Of a stretch of DNA of 64,000 nt, positions 61,653 through 64,000 are shown in pieces. Position numbers and translations under genes: made by a program. Under the pieces are notes generated by a model that was given only the letters and a program-made list of their open reading frames with translations, searched no databases and was not told the DNA's origin. This DNA comes from Gammaproteobacteria bacterium (GTDB lineage: Bacteria > Pseudomonadota > Gammaproteobacteria > Nevskiales > Nevskiaceae): contig JAPLSA010000012.1 in the NCBI GenBank assembly GCA_026398815.1, positions 1-64,000 of the forward strand. Reading direction: 5' to 3'. The stretch's first letter is position 1. Every line of letters starts with the position of its first letter.

Positions 61653-64000
61653 ATGACCGGTGACACCGCCGCCGCCGCCAATGCTGAAGTCGAGGTCTAC
61701 AGCCACAAGCTGTTCGCCCCGACCAGCTACGCCGGCGCGATCGAACGCAAGGACATCCTGCAGCGCGCGCTGCGGAGCACCTCTGCGCGCGTGGTGTTCC
61801 TGCAGGCTCCCGCCGGCCACGGCAAGACCACGGCACTGCAGCAGCTGAAGACGCTGTGCGAGCAGGATGGCTACCGCACCGGCTGGCTGACCTTCGACGA
61901 CGCCGACAACGACAGCCGGCGCTTCTCGGTGCACCTGCAAGCGATGGTGCTGTCGCTGATCGGCGACGAGGCGCTGGACGCGCCGCCCGGCGATGACGAC
62001 TTCGCCGCGCCGAAGCTGCGTACCCGGACCGACTGGATCGTCGATCGCCTGCTGAAGACCGGTACGCCGGTGGCGATCTTCCTCGACGAATTCCAGGTGC
62101 TGACCAACAAGTCGGTGCTGGCCTTCTTCCGCGAGCTGTTCGAGCACATTCCGGCCAATGTGCGGATCTTCGTCGGCTCGCGCTCGGTGCCCGACATCGG
62201 CATGGCCAAGCTGCTGGTCAACAACCAGACGACGCTGCTGCGGGCCGACGACCTGCGCTTCTCGCGCAGCGAGGTCGAGCATTTCTTTGCCTCGCTCGGC
62301 GCCAGCCTCGATGTCAGCCGCGAGGAAGTCGAATCGATCTATCTGCATACCGAAGGCTGGCCGGCGGCATTGCAGCTGTTCCGCCTGAGCCTCGCCAATC
62401 CCGACGTGCGCCGCTCGCTGGGCGACTTCGGCACCTCCCGACCGCGCGAACTGGCCGAGTACCTGACCGACAGCGTGCTCAGCCTGCAGCCGCCGGAGGA
62501 CCAGGAATTCCTGCTGCGCACGTCGCTGCTGAGCCGGATGACCGCGCCGCTGTGCGACGAGGTGACCGGCCGCAGCCGCTCGCAGGACACGCTGCTGCGG
62601 CTGGAGCGCTCCGGCCTGTTCATCCGCAGCCTCGATGCCGAAGGGCGCTGGTTCAAGTATCACGCGCTGTTCTCGTCATTCCTCGCCGAGGAACTGCGCA
62701 TCGAAAAGCCGGAAGTGGCCCGCGAAGTACACCAGCGCGCAGCCGACTGGAACTTCCGCAACGGCTACTACGAGGACGCCGTCCATCACGCCATCGCCAG
62801 CCGCGACTGCGAGCTGGCCACCGATGCGATGAACGAGTGGGCGTCGAACCTGGTGTCGCGCGCCCATCTGATGACCGTGGAACGCTGGTTCGCGCGGCTG
62901 CCGCTGGCCTGCGTCACCAGCCGCAAGGATCTGGTCGTCAAGGTCGCCTACGCGTTGATCTTCCTGCGCCGCTACAGCGAGCTGCGCAAGATCGAGCCGG
63001 CGCTGGAGGAAGGCGCGGCCGAGCAGGCCGGCATGGCCGTTGCCAACGGCCACTGCGGCATCGCGCTGGCGATGGCCGCGATGTCGCGCAACGAGGTCGC
63101 CAAAGGCTTCGATCTGATCGGCAGGGTCGACGTCCGCAACCGCGATGTCGCCGGCTTCGGTGCCTTCGAATACGGCGCCGCCGCCAATCTGCTGGCCTAT
63201 CGCGCTTTCACCTGCGGCGACTTCGAACGCGGCCGGGAGCTGATCGCCATCGCCCGCAGCTACAACGATCGCGCGCAGGCCACGTTCAGCGGCGGCTACA
63301 TGGTGGCGATCGAAGGCTTCGGCCTGGTGCTGCGCGGCCAGGTCGACGAATCCCTGAGCCGCTTCCGCAGCGCGATGGCCGCGCATCAGCCGGAACTCGA
63401 CAAGTCGTTCGCATCGGCTGCCATCGCCTCCGGCTTTGCGCTGGCGCTGTACGAAGGCAACGAGCTGAACGCGCTGGAAGCGCTGACCGAAGCGCATCTT
63501 TCCGCGATCGCCGATTCCACCTTGCCGGACTGGATGCTGACCGCCTTCATGGCCACGGCCCGTGGCCACGATGCCCGCGGCCGCGCCACGCGGACGAACG
63601 AGGTGCTCGACGAGGCCGAAGCGATCTGCCGGGCCAACGGCTGGACACGGCCGGTGGCGACGCTGAACTGGGAGCGGGTGCGCCGCCTGCTGCTGGCCGG
63701 CGACCTGGCCCGGGCCACGCGGCTGGCCGCCAGCATCGTGCCCGACCCGCTGCCGCAGCCCGAGGGCTGGCTGCCGATCGCCGAGGAGATCGAGGGCGAG
63801 ATCCTTGGCCGCATCCGCCTGGCGATCCACAGCGGCGACGCCACGACGGCTGCCGAACTGATCGCCGCCGAGATGGCCAATGCCTCCGGCCGCGCCTACC
63901 GGCTGATCAAGCTGCATCTGCTCGACGCCGTGCTGCAGCACCGCCGCAGCCAGCGCAATGCCGCCCACCGCAGCCTGCGCAAGGCCATGCAGCTGGCCGA
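61653..64000 (+). CDS. MalT-like LuxR-family transcriptional activator, 3' end outside the window
   Basis: The frame is open for 782 codons to the window edge. The N-terminal ATPase has Walker A APAGHGKTT (52-60), a WLTFDDADND segment and Walker B-like VAIFLDEFQ, as in MalT/LAL-type STAND regulators. Beyond about residue 280 come helical repeats of TPR type. The C-terminal LuxR DNA-binding domain is expected just past the edge and is not visible. Large regulators of this type often sit near hydrocarbon or alcohol degradation genes, so it may act on the oxidoreductase or BVMO genes. Confidence 0.82.
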   Translation, partial: MTGDTAAAANAEVEVYSHKLFAPTSYAGAIERKDILQRALRSTSARVVFLQAPAGHGKTTALQQLKTLCEQDGYRTGWLTFDDADNDSRRFSVHLQAMVLSLIGDEALDAPPGDDDFAAPKLRTRTDWIVDRLLKTGTPVAIFLDEFQVLTNKSVLAFFRELFEHIPANVRIFVGSRSVPDIGMAKLLVNNQTTLLRADDLRFSRSEVEHFFASLGASLDVSREEVESIYLHTEGWPAALQLFRLSLANPDVRRSLGDFGTSRPRELAEYLTDSVLSLQPPEDQEFLLRTSLLSRMTAPLCDEVTGRSRSQDTLLRLERSGLFIRSLDAEGRWFKYHALFSSFLAEELRIEKPEVAREVHQRAADWNFRNGYYEDAVHHAIASRDCELATDAMNEWASNLVSRAHLMTVERWFARLPLACVTSRKDLVVKVAYALIFLRRYSELRKIEPALEEGAAEQAGMAVANGHCGIALAMAAMSRNEVAKGFDLIGRVDVRNRDVAGFGAFEYGAAANLLAYRAFTCGDFERGRELIAIARSYNDRAQATFSGGYMVAIEGFGLVLRGQVDESLSRFRSAMAAHQPELDKSFASAAIASGFALALYEGNELNALEALTEAHLSAIADSTLPDWMLTAFMATARGHDARGRATRTNEVLDEAEAICRANGWTRPVATLNWERVRRLLLAGDLARATRLAASIVPDPLPQPEGWLPIAEEIEGEILGRIRLAIHSGDATTAAELIAAEMANASGRAYRLIKLHLLDAVLQHRRSQRNAAHRSLRKAMQLA

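Overview
The window looks like chromosome of a high-GC, aerobic proteobacterium, most likely a gammaproteobacterium of the Nevskiales/Solimonadaceae type. That is an inference from the gene mix (PQQ alcohol oxidation, polyhydroxyalkanoate storage, BVMO/RND/DUF1329 cluster); there is no rRNA or other marker to settle it. No tRNA, rRNA or CRISPR array was seen.

Layout. (1) 1-2300: a lower-GC accessory patch with the 3' end of an IS3-type transposase, an integron attC site and a two-gene cassette-like operon of unknown function that includes a SEC-C protein. (2) 2574-7290: a flavocytochrome c sulfide dehydrogenase pair (fccAB) running directly into an uncharacterised MotA/ExbB-like proton-channel cluster with a lipoprotein. 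(3) 7445-9403: PBP7-type endopeptidase and a glutathione S-transferase. (4) 9614-28615: a PQQ-dependent alcohol oxidation island. It holds two quinoprotein dehydrogenases, cytochrome c-550, a MoxJ-like binding protein, a SoxYZ-like carrier, a zinc hydrolase, a porin, a NarL-type two-component pair, an aldehyde dehydrogenase, an AcoR-type sigma-54 activator and pqqABCDE. (5) 28784-32452: MscS-like channel, an MgtE N-domain/CBS protein, full MgtE and a PepSY lipoprotein. (6) 32518-38835: a seven-gene overlapping operon joining the PQQ/ped-type ABC exporter module to a NitT/TauT-type importer. (7) 38961-46280: thioredoxin and a PHA locus (phaR, two phaB, phaA, phaZ, phaC, phasin). (8) 46354-52241: adk, a DMT transporter, an M48 peptidase, a TonB receptor and a LOG protein. 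(9) 52310-61530: an NTF2-like protein, BVMO, RND/MMPL exporter and DUF1329 Tat protein, divergent from a FixL/FixJ-like pair and an MDR oxidoreductase. (10) 61653-end: a MalT-like LuxR regulator cut by the window edge.

How it fits together. An alcohol would enter through the porin and be oxidised in the periplasm by the ExaA/PedH-type dehydrogenase, with electrons going to cytochrome c-550. The aldehyde would then be oxidised by the ExaC-type dehydrogenase, and PQQ supplied by the linked pqq operon. I read good -24/-12 (sigma-54) promoters in front of the dehydrogenase, the porin, the aldehyde dehydrogenase, the AcoR-like activator itself and pqqA. An 18-bp element, TGTC-N8-GACACA, occurs between the divergent exaC and activator promoters and again upstream of pqqA. 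This suggests one sigma-54 regulon tying cofactor synthesis to alcohol use. The alcohol dehydrogenase carries the DxD signature linked to lanthanide-dependent enzymes. Acetyl-CoA formed could be stored through the PHA locus, where a PhaR-like palindrome overlaps a strong sigma-70 promoter in front of the phasin gene.
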